Below are positions 1 to 8,548 of a stretch of 64,000 nucleotides of DNA, one piece after another (position 1 is the stretch's first letter; every line of letters begins with the position of its first letter). Below the pieces are notes generated by a model. It had not been told where the DNA came from and did no database searches. It saw only the letters and a list, made by a program, of their open reading frames with translations. Origin of the DNA: Halorubrum kocurii JCM 14978. Its GTDB lineage: Archaea > Halobacteriota > Halobacteria > Halobacteriales > Haloferacaceae. The DNA lies in contig NZ_AOJH01000105.1 in assembly GCF_000337355.1 (NCBI RefSeq), forward strand, positions 33,066 to 97,065, written 5' to 3'. The translations under genes and the position numbers were made by a program.

Positions 1-98
1 GGGGCGGAACCATACAGGATGTGAGGCCACCGCGCGCAACTGTCTTGCGTTCGCGGCCGACCGACCGATCGGATAAAAGGTGCGGCGGCGGACCCGCC

Positions 99-1277
99 TC
101 AGACCGACCACGACGGCCGGTCGAACAGCTCGCGGAACACGAGCGTCGGGAACCGCGGGACGAGCCGGCTCGGCGGCCGCCCCTTCCCGTCGCTCTGTCG
201 GGCCGTCACCCGGTCGAGGAGCCCGGCGTCCGCGAGTTCGTAGAGGACGCGTCGCACCGTCGAGGGCGAGAGGTCGACCGCCTCCCGCGAGGCGATCGTC
301 TCGGTCGCGGCGCTCACCGACGCGCGGTCGTCGTCGGACAGGCTCACGAGCTCGTAGAGGAGCCGACGCCGGCTCTCCGAGAGCGAGAGGACCCGTCCGA
401 GCGCGACGCCCGGGCGGGGAACGGCCTCAATCCCCGCGTCGAGGTCCTCCGGCCGCACCGTCGAGGCGCCCGCGCGCTCCGCGGTGATCGCCGCGCCGGC
501 GATCGCGGCGAGGGCGTCGTGGGCGTCGCCGTCGGCCCACTCGCTCACCTCGCGGATCTGGTCGTGGGTGAGCGCGTCGCGCCCGAGCCCGGTAGAACAC
601 CGGCTCGTCAACAGCTCGACGAGCACGTGCCGGCGGTACGGCTCGAACGCCACCGCCTCGTCGGGGTCCCACTCGATCGCCGACGGGTCCTCGCGCCCGA
701 GACACACCGGGGCGACCCTGTCGCTGACGGCCGTGAGCCACTCGACGACGGTCGTCGCGCTCGGCGTCTCGGGCTCGTTGGTGTGATCGACCGCGACGAC
801 GAGGTTCGGGTCGGTCGCGACGGCGTCCCGCAGCGCCTCGACCAGTTCGTCCGTGCCGATCCCGTGTTCCGGGACCGTGTCGTCGCTGACCGCGTCGAGC
901 GCGGCGTGGTACAGCCGGAACCGCGTCGACGCGCGGCGGGCGTCGACGTAGACGAATCCCGGGAGCGTCGGCTCCACCGCGCGCGTGGACGTCTGTATCG
1001 CACGTCGCGGTCCGCTGTGGGACGCGAGGCGCCGGAACAGCGCGGAGACGATCGCCGACTTCCCGCTCCCTTTTGGCCCGTGTACGTAGGCGCTCGGCGG
1101 GAGCGACCCGGCGAAGGTCGGTTCGAACACGTCGAGGAGCCGTTCGATCGCCGGCCCCCGGCCGACCGGCGACTCGGTGTGCGACACCGGGGAGACGGCG
1201 TCGATGTCGACGAGGACGCCGGCCCCGACGTCGTAGCCGAGCCGTCGCTCGATCCGGTCGTCGATGTTCACGGGCAC
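99..1277 (-). CDS. Orc1/Cdc6-like AAA+ ATPase
   Basis: 392 aa, GTG start. A VGR-x-x-x-I-E-R-L segment (about 38-47) precedes a Walker A loop, HGPKGSGKSA (66-75), as in archaeal Orc1/Cdc6 initiators. A winged-helix-like C-terminus (about 300-385) contains a DLSPSTVRRVLYELADAGLL stretch. Family members bind origin DNA and load the MCM helicase. Oddity: the Walker B strand reads NLVVAVDHTN (158-167), with His where the canonical acidic pair is expected, so ATP hydrolysis may be altered. No origin-like repeat cluster was noticed beside it, so it may be a secondary Orc paralogue or a regulator. A second GTG two codons downstream is an alternative start. Confidence 0.75.
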   Translation of the reverse strand: MPVNIDDRIERRLGYDVGAGVLVDIDAVSPVSHTESPVGRGPAIERLLDVFEPTFAGSLPPSAYVHGPKGSGKSAIVSALFRRLASHSGPRRAIQTSTRAVEPTLPGFVYVDARRASTRFRLYHAALDAVSDDTVPEHGIGTDELVEALRDAVATDPNLVVAVDHTNEPETPSATTVVEWLTAVSDRVAPVCLGREDPSAIEWDPDEAVAFEPYRRHVLVELLTSRCSTGLGRDALTHDQIREVSEWADGDAHDALAAIAGAAITAERAGASTVRPEDLDAGIEAVPRPGVALGRVLSLSESRRRLLYELVSLSDDDRASVSAATETIASREAVDLSPSTVRRVLYELADAGLLDRVTARQSDGKGRPPSRLVPRFPTLVFRELFDRPSWSV

Positions 1278-1365
1278 CCCTCTGCGGACGATATCCGCGA
1301 CCGATACGGGGCGTTCACACGCCTCCTCAGCGTCCGGCTTCGGCTCGACGGATGCCAGCCGCTGG

Positions 1366-1569
1366 TCACCAGTGGTCGGGTTTGTACCGGTTGATGAGCA
1401 CCGTCGAGAGTACGAAAACCAGCCCGCTGATGAGGCCGGCGATCAGTCCGACGACGAGCCGAACGACGGGCGTCCCCTCCGACACGATAGCCATCACAAC
1501 CCCGACGACGGCCATCACGATGAGGAGGTTCCGGCGATCCTTCGGCTCGAGTCCCAACCGGTCCAACAT
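1366..1569 (-). CDS. small two-TM membrane protein, unknown function
   Basis: 67 aa with two hydrophobic segments (about 15-32 and 36-58) after a basic N-terminus (LGLEPKDRRN). A TATA-like tttaaata on the minus strand around 1591-1598 lies about 27 nt before the ATG, which fits a leaderless transcript and supports this start. I do not recognise a family with a known role. It is probably a haloarchaeal conserved small membrane protein. Confidence 0.6.
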   Translation of the reverse strand: MLDRLGLEPKDRRNLLIVMAVVGVVMAIVSEGTPVVRLVVGLIAGLISGLVFVLSTVLINRYKPDHW

Positions 1570-1723
1570 ACCACGTCGTCCTCGGCGCGATATTTAAACG
1601 CCTCGTGTTCGGTCGTCGGCTGTAACGGGGTGGCCGATCGCGCCAGCCCGATCCAGTCGGCGTCGGCCGAACAGTTCTCCCCCGATGGAAACCTATACCA
1701 CCGTCGGGCGAACTACGACTGGT

Positions 1724-2122
1724 ATGTCGAACGATCCGGCCGTGGAGGCGCTGCACACGGTCGACGACCGAAGCAAAGTGGTCGCCGTTCTGGCGACGTT
1801 GGCCGCGTTCGGGGCCGGGATGTTCACTATCGGCGACATCGAGTTCGTCTCGGTCGCCGCGGCCGCGGTCGGGATCGGCGTCCGGTTCGGATCGGTCTGG
1901 TGGGGCGCTCGCGCCTTCGTCGAGAGCGAGTCGTCGACGGTCGCCGACCAGCCGACCGCCGGAAGTTATCACCACGGCGCGCTCGGAATCGCGCTCGTGT
2001 TGGCGGGTTGTCTCGCGCTGGTCGCCCGGTATCTTGGCGGTGAGGTACTGCCGGTTGCCGTCGGCTCCGCTGCGGTCGTCGTCGTTGCGTCTCTTGGTCT
2101 CTCCGTGCTGCTCCCCGAGTGA
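1724..2122 (+). CDS. predicted membrane protein, unknown function
   Basis: 132 aa from the second in-frame ATG. This start is preferred because a TATA-like cctatacc lies near 1691-1698, about 27 nt upstream. The ORF could begin at 1685, but that start would sit before the TATA box. Four hydrophobic segments are visible (about 21-37, 42-60, 84-101, 106-128), consistent with a small integral membrane protein. Haloarchaeal proteins of this kind are often annotated only as hypothetical. No catalytic motif was seen. Confidence 0.6.
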   Translation: MSNDPAVEALHTVDDRSKVVAVLATLAAFGAGMFTIGDIEFVSVAAAAVGIGVRFGSVWWGARAFVESESSTVADQPTAGSYHHGALGIALVLAGCLALVARYLGGEVLPVAVGSAAVVVVASLGLSVLLPE

Positions 2123-2232
2123 CGGCCGCACTCGCTCACGGCAACTCTCACACCGGTCGCTGTCCGGATGGTTCCGTTCGACCGCAGATGAGCGAAGTGC
2201 CATAATAAAATTCTGCCGAGAGTGGGGAGGCG

Positions 2233-3399
2233 TTAGATCCCTGTTCCAGGAATCCAGACGCCCCAGTTCAGCAGCCCGGCGACGACCAGTAGTCCGATAA
2301 CCAGCGTCCAGACGACGATGGCGGCCGCCGGCGGGTCGAAGTGCGTGTCGGAGTGCGCGTAGAACACGCGCTGGGACGCTTCACCGACGAGCGCGGAGAA
2401 CAGCCCGAACACCGCGCCGAACAGCAGCGCAGGCGCGGCACCGAACGCCAACGGCGCCGTCAGGTCGGCGGCCGAGAGGTCGGTGAGCATCAGGATTCCC
2501 TCTTCCCACGTGGAGAGGAACGCGGTCGCCCCCGCCAGCGTCATGTGGTGCGTTACCGGGATCCGGTCGACGCCGAGGTTCAAGAACAGCAGCGACGCCG
2601 CGCTGATCCCGAACCCGGCGAACACGGCGATGAGACCGTGCCCGCCGCTGATCATGTTGTACGTGATCACGCCGGCAGCGAGACCGGTGAAGAAGCCGAT
2701 CGCGGCGACGTGGGACCACTTGTACATGTTCGGGAGCCACGGTTCGACAGCGAGGCGGTCCTCGCTCTCCTTTCCGCCGTCGCCCTTGACCTCTCCGGGA
2801 TCGCGCATCTCCCCGCGCTCGAACGGCCCCATGTCGAAGTAGCCGTTCGCTTTGTCGCTCACTTTGCCGATGATGCTGTAGCCGAAGACGGCTCGAACGA
2901 CGATTGCGCTGATAACGATGCTGACCGGAATCGGGTCGACCGGCACCGCGAGTTGTCTGGAGAGTTGTTCGATGAGGACGCCGAAGATGCCGAAGACGGC
3001 ACCGACAGCGAGGATGTCCGGCTTACTCCCGAGCGCGAATCCGATGTCCTTCGCGTTGTGGTAGTCGAATCCGGACTCCATATACCCCTTGTTGGCTGCG
3101 TACCCCGCGGCCGCGACACCTCCCGCGAAGGAGATGTGCGGACCGAACACCGGGCCGAAACCGACGTCGACGCCGAAACCGCCGCCGCCGAGTGACCCGC
3201 CGATCACGAGGAAGCCGGTGAAAATGAACGCCGGGAGCGCGCCGAGCGCCGCTCCGAACGCGCCTCCCGCGAGCGCACCGAGGATGATCGCCGGATTGGT
3301 GAGGCTGTTGATCACGTCCGTCGGCGCGCCGGGTTCGTACCCGACCTGTAGCACGGTGTCGGCCGCGATGGCCAGATCCGGAACTAACTCGATGCCCAT
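2233..3399 (-). CDS. multi-pass membrane protein linked to glpK, candidate glycerol carrier
   Basis: 388 aa with about nine hydrophobic, Gly/Ala-rich segments. One long loop (about 195-220) is charged and acidic. Its ATG abuts the glpK stop codon with no gap (3399/3400), so it is co-transcribed and probably translationally coupled with glycerol kinase. No MIP/aquaporin NPA boxes are visible, so it is not a classical GlpF. I recall that haloarchaeal glp loci commonly carry a membrane protein of this sort suspected of glycerol uptake. The role here is inferred from position only. It may equally be a sensor or another small-molecule channel. Confidence 0.6.
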   Translation of the reverse strand: MGIELVPDLAIAADTVLQVGYEPGAPTDVINSLTNPAIILGALAGGAFGAALGALPAFIFTGFLVIGGSLGGGGFGVDVGFGPVFGPHISFAGGVAAAGYAANKGYMESGFDYHNAKDIGFALGSKPDILAVGAVFGIFGVLIEQLSRQLAVPVDPIPVSIVISAIVVRAVFGYSIIGKVSDKANGYFDMGPFERGEMRDPGEVKGDGGKESEDRLAVEPWLPNMYKWSHVAAIGFFTGLAAGVITYNMISGGHGLIAVFAGFGISAASLLFLNLGVDRIPVTHHMTLAGATAFLSTWEEGILMLTDLSAADLTAPLAFGAAPALLFGAVFGLFSALVGEASQRVFYAHSDTHFDPPAAAIVVWTLVIGLLVVAGLLNWGVWIPGTGI

Positions 3400-4932
3400 C
3401 TATTCGTCCTCCTGAGCCCAGTCGCGGGAGCGGTCGACCGCGTCGTCCCACCGGCTGTACAGCTTGTCGACCTCGGCCTGGCCCTTCTCGGGGTTGAACT
3501 CGCGGTCGACCTGCCAGTTGTCGCGGAGCTCGTCGACGGTGTCCCAGTAGCCGACGGCGAGGCCGGCGGCGTACGCCGAGCCGAGCGCCGTGGTCTCGTC
3601 GACCTGCGGTCGGACGATGTCCGTCTGGATGATGTCGGACTGGAGCTGACAGAGGAAGTTGTTCTTGACCGCGCCGCCGTCGACGCGGAGGCTCGTCATC
3701 TCGACGCCGGAGTCCGCCTCCATCGCCTCCGCGAGGTCGCGGGTCTGGTAGGCGATGCTCTCGAGCGTCGCGCGGACGATGTGCTCTTTGGTCGTCCCGC
3801 GGGTCATCCCGACGATGGTCCCGCGAGCGCGGCCGTCCCAGTGCGGGGCGCCGAGCCCGGTGAAGGCCGGGACCATGTAGACGCCGTCGGTCGAGTCGAC
3901 CGACCGGGCCAGCTCCGCGGTCTGGGCGGCGTTGTTGATCAGGTCGATGTCCTCGAGGAACTCGATCGCCGCGCCGGCGATGAAGATCGACCCCTCCAGC
4001 GCGTACTGGACCGGTTCGCCGGACATCTGGAACCCGACGGTCGTGAGCAGGCCGTTGTCGGACGCGACGGCCTCCTCGCCGGTGTTCATCAGGTAGAACG
4101 CACCGGTGCCGTAGGTGTTCTTGGCGTCGCCTTTGTCGAAGCAGGTCTGTCCGAACAGCGCGGCCTGCTGGTCACCCAGCGCACCGGCCACGGGGACCTC
4201 TTCGCCGAGGAACCCGTCCGCGTCGGTGTGCCCGTAGTACTCCTCGTCGGAGGACGGGCGGACTTCGGGCACCATCTCCTTCGGGACGCCGAACTCGTCG
4301 AGGAGCTCGTCGTCCCACTCCATCTCTCGGATGTTGTACAGCATCGTCCGAGAGGCGTTGGTGACGTCCGTGATGTGGTTCCCCGTCAGGTTGTAGATGA
4401 GCCACGAGTCGATCGTCCCCATGACGAGTTCGCCCTCGCGGGCCCGGTCGCGGAGGTCGCCGCCGCGGGAGCTCTGCATCTTGAGCGGCTCCGCGTTGTC
4501 GAGGATCCACTCGGTCTTGGTCGCGGAGAAGTACGCGTCGCACTCCAGTCCGGTCTTCTCGCGGATCTCCTCTACTTTCCCCGCCTCCTGGATCTCCTCG
4601 ACGCGGTCCGTCGTCCGCCGGTCCTGCCACACGAGGGCGTTGTGGACCGGTCGGCCGGAGTCCTTGTCCCAGACGATCGTCGTCTCGCGCTGGTTCGTGA
4701 TCCCGAGCGCGTCGAGCTGACTCGCCTCGAGATCGGCGTCCGCGAGGCCGTCGAGGACGACCTGTTTGGTGTTCTCCCAGATCTCTATCGGGTCGTGTTC
4801 GACCCAGCCCGGGTTCGGGTAGATCTGTTCGTGCTGTTCGTACGCGTTCGCGACGACTTGGCCCTCGTGGTCGAAGACCATGAATCGAGTGCCGGTCGTC
4901 CCCTGGTCAATCGCACCGACATACTGTGTCAT
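3400..4932 (-). CDS. glpK: glycerol kinase
   Basis: 510 aa FGGY-family kinase that converts glycerol and ATP to sn-glycerol-3-phosphate, the entry step of haloarchaeal glycerol catabolism. The N-terminal phosphate loop GAIDQGTTGTRFMVFD (about 5-20) and the motif PAFTGLGAPHWDGRARG are clear, and the length is normal. The frame stays open to 5238, but family alignment and an aggaggg Shine-Dalgarno about 12 nt upstream put the start at MTQYVGAID. The promoter lies far upstream in the shared glp intergenic region, giving a long 5' leader. It is followed without a gap by the membrane protein gene and is divergent from glpABC. Confidence 0.95.
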   Translation of the reverse strand: MTQYVGAIDQGTTGTRFMVFDHEGQVVANAYEQHEQIYPNPGWVEHDPIEIWENTKQVVLDGLADADLEASQLDALGITNQRETTIVWDKDSGRPVHNALVWQDRRTTDRVEEIQEAGKVEEIREKTGLECDAYFSATKTEWILDNAEPLKMQSSRGGDLRDRAREGELVMGTIDSWLIYNLTGNHITDVTNASRTMLYNIREMEWDDELLDEFGVPKEMVPEVRPSSDEEYYGHTDADGFLGEEVPVAGALGDQQAALFGQTCFDKGDAKNTYGTGAFYLMNTGEEAVASDNGLLTTVGFQMSGEPVQYALEGSIFIAGAAIEFLEDIDLINNAAQTAELARSVDSTDGVYMVPAFTGLGAPHWDGRARGTIVGMTRGTTKEHIVRATLESIAYQTRDLAEAMEADSGVEMTSLRVDGGAVKNNFLCQLQSDIIQTDIVRPQVDETTALGSAYAAGLAVGYWDTVDELRDNWQVDREFNPEKGQAEVDKLYSRWDDAVDRSRDWAQEDE

Positions 4933-5399
4933 GTTTTGAATCCCTCCTGTGGCGCTGGTCCGCTCGCGGCGTCGGCGCAAATCGGACGGCGAGCGCCGAC
5001 CGGGGGCACGGGTCGTCCCCCGGACCGTCGAGCGCGACGCCGTGTCCGTCCTTTCGCCGAACGAGCCGCCCGTTGCGCCTCGACCGACGACTGCCCGGCC
5101 ACGCCGGGAGCCTCCGACGACGCCGCAGTCGGCCCGAAAGCCGACGGAGCGGGCGCAGACGGAGTGACGGTGTCGCCGCCGCCGCGACATATCTTCACGG
5201 AAGCTACCACGCCACTCGTGAACATAATGTACTACCATAATAATCTTCCTGTTAAAATCCGGCTCTCACCGCGAACGAAAAATGGTATATATAAACTAAT
5301 CGACTCCGACAACGATTGTACTACTTGAACGTCCCTGATCGTTATGGGTGACTCCCTGCAGGAGGTAAAGTAAAGTGGGCGGGGTCCGAGCAGTTTGAC
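4933..5399. promoter_or_regulatory. divergent glpK / glpABC control region (467 bp)
   Basis: There is no convincing gene here. The half near glpK (4933-5210) is GC-rich and would be a leader of about 250 nt if glpK transcription starts at the AT-rich block 5221-5300. That block holds TATA-like signals on the minus strand (attattatgg and ttttaac, 5235-5258) and on the plus strand (tatatataaac, 5285-5296). A second plus-strand candidate, gtaaagtaaag (5365-5375), lies about 27 nt before glpA. The octamer TGTACTAC occurs twice, at 5228-5235 and 5317-5324, flanking the AT-rich block, and may be a regulator site (inference). Confidence 0.6.
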
Positions 5400-7169
5400 A
5401 TGGACCAACAGGTGGACGTCGTCGTCGTCGGTGGGGGATCGACGGGGTGCGGCGTCGTCAGGGACCTCGCGCGGCGGGGGCTCGACGCGGTGCTCGTCGA
5501 GAAGGGGAACCTGACGCACGGCACGACGGGGCGAATGCACGGGCTCTTACACAGCGGGGGGCGGTACGCGGTCTCCGACCAGAAGAGCGCGAGAGAGTGC
5601 ATCGAGGAGAACATGGTGCTCCGCGATATCGCGGGCCACTGCGTCGAGGAGACCGGCGGGCTGTTCGTCAAGCGGCCCGAGGACTCCGAAGAGTACTTCC
5701 AAGAGAAGCTGGAGGGGTGTCGCGCCTGCGACATCCCGGTCGAGGTGATCGACGGCGAGGAGGCCCGCCGACGCGAGCCGTACCTCGCGCACGACGTGGA
5801 GAAGGCGATCGCGCTGCCGGACGGCGCGGTCGACCCCTTCCGGCTCTGCGTCGCGAACGCGGCCGACGCCCGCGAACACGGCGCCCGGATCGAGACGCAC
5901 GCCCCGGTGACCGACGTGCTCGTCGAGGACGGCGAGATCGTCGGCGTCGAGATCGAACACGAGACGGGGCCCGGGAAGCGCGTCCACGGCGAGCCCGGGA
6001 CGACCGAGGAGATCCGCGCGCGCCACGTCGTCAACGCGACCGGCGCGTGGGCGGGCAACGTCGGCGCGATGGCCGGCGTCGACGTGGAGGTGCGCCCCTC
6101 GAAGGGCGTGATGACGGTGATGAACACCCGTCAGGTCGACACCGTGATCAACCGCTGTCGGCCGAAGGGCGACGCCGACATCATCGTCCCCCACGAGACC
6201 GCCTGCATCCTCGGCACGACCGACGAGGAGGTGGACGACCCCGAGGACTACCCCGAGGAGGAGTGGGAGGTCGACCTGATGATCGAGACGCTCTCGGAGC
6301 TGGTCCCGGCGCTCGAAGACGCCCGGACGCTCCGCTCGTTCTGGGGCGTTCGGCCGCTGTACGAACCGCCGGGAACCGGCACCGAGGACCCGACCGACAT
6401 CACGCGCGACTACTTCCTCTTGGACCACGGCGACCGCGACGACCTCCCGGGGATGACGACCATCGTCGGCGGGAAGCTCACCACCTACCGCATGATGGCC
6501 GAGTCGATCAGCGACCACGTCTGCGACGCGCTCGGCCACGACGCGAGCTGCGACACCGCCGAGGCGCCGCTGCCGGGGTCGGAGAGCGAGGCGCGCATGG
6601 AGGAGCTGATGGACGAGTTCGGGCTCCGGTCGCCCGTCGCGCGGCGCTCGGGCCAGCGGCTCGGCTCGCGCGCGGACGACGTGCTCGACGAGTACGACCC
6701 CAACCCCGTGGTCTGCGAGTGCGAGGGCGTCACCCGCGCCGAGGTGCAGGACGCGATCGGCGAGGCCGGCAGCGACCTCAACGCGGTCCGCCTGCGCACC
6801 CGCGCGTCGATGGGCAACTGTCAGGGGGGGTTCTGCTCGCACCGGATCGCCGCGGAACTGGCGCAGGAGTACCCGGAGCCGGTCGTCCGTGACGCGGAAG
6901 ACGAGCTGTACCAGGAGCGCTGGAAGGGCCAGCGCCACGCGCTGTGGGGGCGCCAGCTCTCGCAGGCGATGTTAAACCACCTGCTGCACGCGACGACGAT
7001 GAACCGCGACGGCGACCCGGCGAGCCTCGACAGCGAGGTCGACTTCGGCGCCTTCGACGCCGGGTCCGAGTCCGGAACGGCCGGGGCGAACGAGGGCGGC
7101 GACGCCGGAACCGCCGCGGCCGACGGGGGCCGCGCAGGGGACGACGCGGCCACCGACGGGGGGATCTGA
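5400..7169 (+). CDS. glpA: anaerobic-type glycerol-3-phosphate dehydrogenase subunit A
   Basis: 589 aa FAD enzyme oxidising sn-glycerol-3-phosphate to dihydroxyacetone phosphate at the membrane. An N-terminal dinucleotide fold, [12 protein letters not shown] (about 7-18), is followed by the DAO-family core. A C-terminal BFD-like [2Fe-2S] domain carries paired cysteines (CECEG ... CQGGFC, about 440-480). The last 50 residues are an acidic, Gly/Ala-rich tail typical of halophiles. The stop overlaps the glpB start (TGATG). In this complex electrons pass through GlpC to the quinone pool. It is induced with glpK in related haloarchaea (established knowledge). Confidence 0.93.
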   Translation: MDQQVDVVVVGGGSTGCGVVRDLARRGLDAVLVEKGNLTHGTTGRMHGLLHSGGRYAVSDQKSARECIEENMVLRDIAGHCVEETGGLFVKRPEDSEEYFQEKLEGCRACDIPVEVIDGEEARRREPYLAHDVEKAIALPDGAVDPFRLCVANAADAREHGARIETHAPVTDVLVEDGEIVGVEIEHETGPGKRVHGEPGTTEEIRARHVVNATGAWAGNVGAMAGVDVEVRPSKGVMTVMNTRQVDTVINRCRPKGDADIIVPHETACILGTTDEEVDDPEDYPEEEWEVDLMIETLSELVPALEDARTLRSFWGVRPLYEPPGTGTEDPTDITRDYFLLDHGDRDDLPGMTTIVGGKLTTYRMMAESISDHVCDALGHDASCDTAEAPLPGSESEARMEELMDEFGLRSPVARRSGQRLGSRADDVLDEYDPNPVVCECEGVTRAEVQDAIGEAGSDLNAVRLRTRASMGNCQGGFCSHRIAAELAQEYPEPVVRDAEDELYQERWKGQRHALWGRQLSQAMLNHLLHATTMNRDGDPASLDSEVDFGAFDAGSESGTAGANEGGDAGTAAADGGRAGDDAATDGGI

Positions 7170-8548
7170 TGGCGATCGATAGCGACGTCCTCGTCGTCGG
7201 CGGGGGGCTGGCGGCGATCACCTCAGCGGTCGCGGCGGCCCGCGAGGGCGCCGACGTGCGGCTCGTCTCGCACAAGTCGAGCACGCTCCGGCAGGCCTCC
7301 GGGCTCGTCGACGCGCTCGGCTACGTGCCGGCGACCGAGCCCGCACAGCCCTTGCGGGAGGGGCCGCCGACCGCGGGCCGCGAACTGGACCGCGACGACT
7401 GGCCCGACCCGGAGGGACCGCTCGCCGACCCCTTCGAGGCGATCGACCGGCTCCCCGAGACGCACCCCTACCGGGTCCTCGGCGCCGACGCGCTCCGCGA
7501 GGGGTTGGCCCTGTTCGACGACCTGGCCGGCGACGCGTACCGGGGCGGACACACCGAGACCAACGCGCTCCTCCCGACGTTCGGCGGGAGCGTGAAGCCG
7601 ACCGCGCGGTACCCGGCCGCCGCGGAGGCTGGGATCGCGAGCGACGGCCGACCCGCGCTGATCGTCGGGTTCCGGTCGCTGACCGAGTACGACGCGCGGG
7701 CGTTCGCGGGCCGACTGGAGGCGGCCGGCGTGCCGTTCGACGTCGCCGGCGCAGAGGTGGAGTTCGCCGAGGCGTTCCGAGCGGACACCAAGGTCACCCG
7801 GCTCGCGAAGGCGCTCGATCACGACGAGGAGATCGACGGCGTCCCGGCCCGCGAGGCGCTGGCGAAGGCGGTCGCGCCGCACCTCCACGACGTCGTCGAC
7901 GAGGCGGGCGGCGTCGACCGCGTCGGGCGCGTCGGCTTCCCGGCGTTCCTCGGCGATCAGGAGGGTGACGCGGTCCGCGCCGAGCTGTCCGACCGGCTCG
8001 GCGCCGACGTGTTCGAGATCCCGATGGGCCCGCCGAGCCTCCCCGGACTCAGGCTGGAGGACCGGCTGTACGACGCGCTCGACGCGGAAGGCGTCCGGTT
8101 CGAGACCGGCTTCCCGGTCGTCGGGATCGAGGCCGAGACTGACGGCTCGATCGAGACGGTCTCGGTCGACCGGAAGGGGCGCGAGACGCCCTACGGCGCC
8201 GACGCGTTCGTGTTGGCGACCGGCGGGCTCGTCGGCAAGGGGCTCGACTCGGACCGCGAGGGCGTCCGCGAGCCCGCGTTCGGGCTCCACGTCGAGCAGC
8301 CCGAGGACCGCTACGAGTGGTTCGTCGACGACGCGTTCGGCGACCAGCCGTACGCGCGCTTCGGCGTGCGGATCGGCGAGGACGGGCGCGCGCTGGACGC
8401 GGACGGAGAGGCGGCGTACGACAACGTCTTCGCGGCCGGCGGGGTCGTCGGCGGCGCGGACGTGGCCAGGGAGAAGTCCGCGAGCGGAGTGTCGCTCGCG
8501 ACCGGGATAGTGGCGGGACGACAGGCGGCGACGGAGGCAACCCAATGA
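7169..8548 (+). CDS. glpB: anaerobic-type glycerol-3-phosphate dehydrogenase subunit B
   Basis: 459 aa flavoprotein subunit of the GlpABC complex. The start [16 protein letters not shown] contains the FAD/NAD fold signature (about 7-20). A second conserved region near the C-terminus, NVFAAGGVVGGADVAREKS, matches the flavin-binding end of GlpB. The start is fixed by the overlap with the glpA stop and by the ATGA overlap with glpC. The frame extends upstream inside glpA, but that part is a shadow. Length and order match archaeal glpABC operons. Confidence 0.9.
   Translation: MAIDSDVLVVGGGLAAITSAVAAAREGADVRLVSHKSSTLRQASGLVDALGYVPATEPAQPLREGPPTAGRELDRDDWPDPEGPLADPFEAIDRLPETHPYRVLGADALREGLALFDDLAGDAYRGGHTETNALLPTFGGSVKPTARYPAAAEAGIASDGRPALIVGFRSLTEYDARAFAGRLEAAGVPFDVAGAEVEFAEAFRADTKVTRLAKALDHDEEIDGVPAREALAKAVAPHLHDVVDEAGGVDRVGRVGFPAFLGDQEGDAVRAELSDRLGADVFEIPMGPPSLPGLRLEDRLYDALDAEGVRFETGFPVVGIEAETDGSIETVSVDRKGRETPYGADAFVLATGGLVGKGLDSDREGVREPAFGLHVEQPEDRYEWFVDDAFGDQPYARFGVRIGEDGRALDADGEAAYDNVFAAGGVVGGADVAREKSASGVSLATGIVAGRQAATEATQ

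Noticed and set aside
4933..5238. N-terminal extension of glycerol kinase
   Set aside because: The frame is open, but the extra 102 residues are Arg/Ser-rich with no family similarity. A Shine-Dalgarno site and the conserved kinase N-terminus mark the ATG at 4932.
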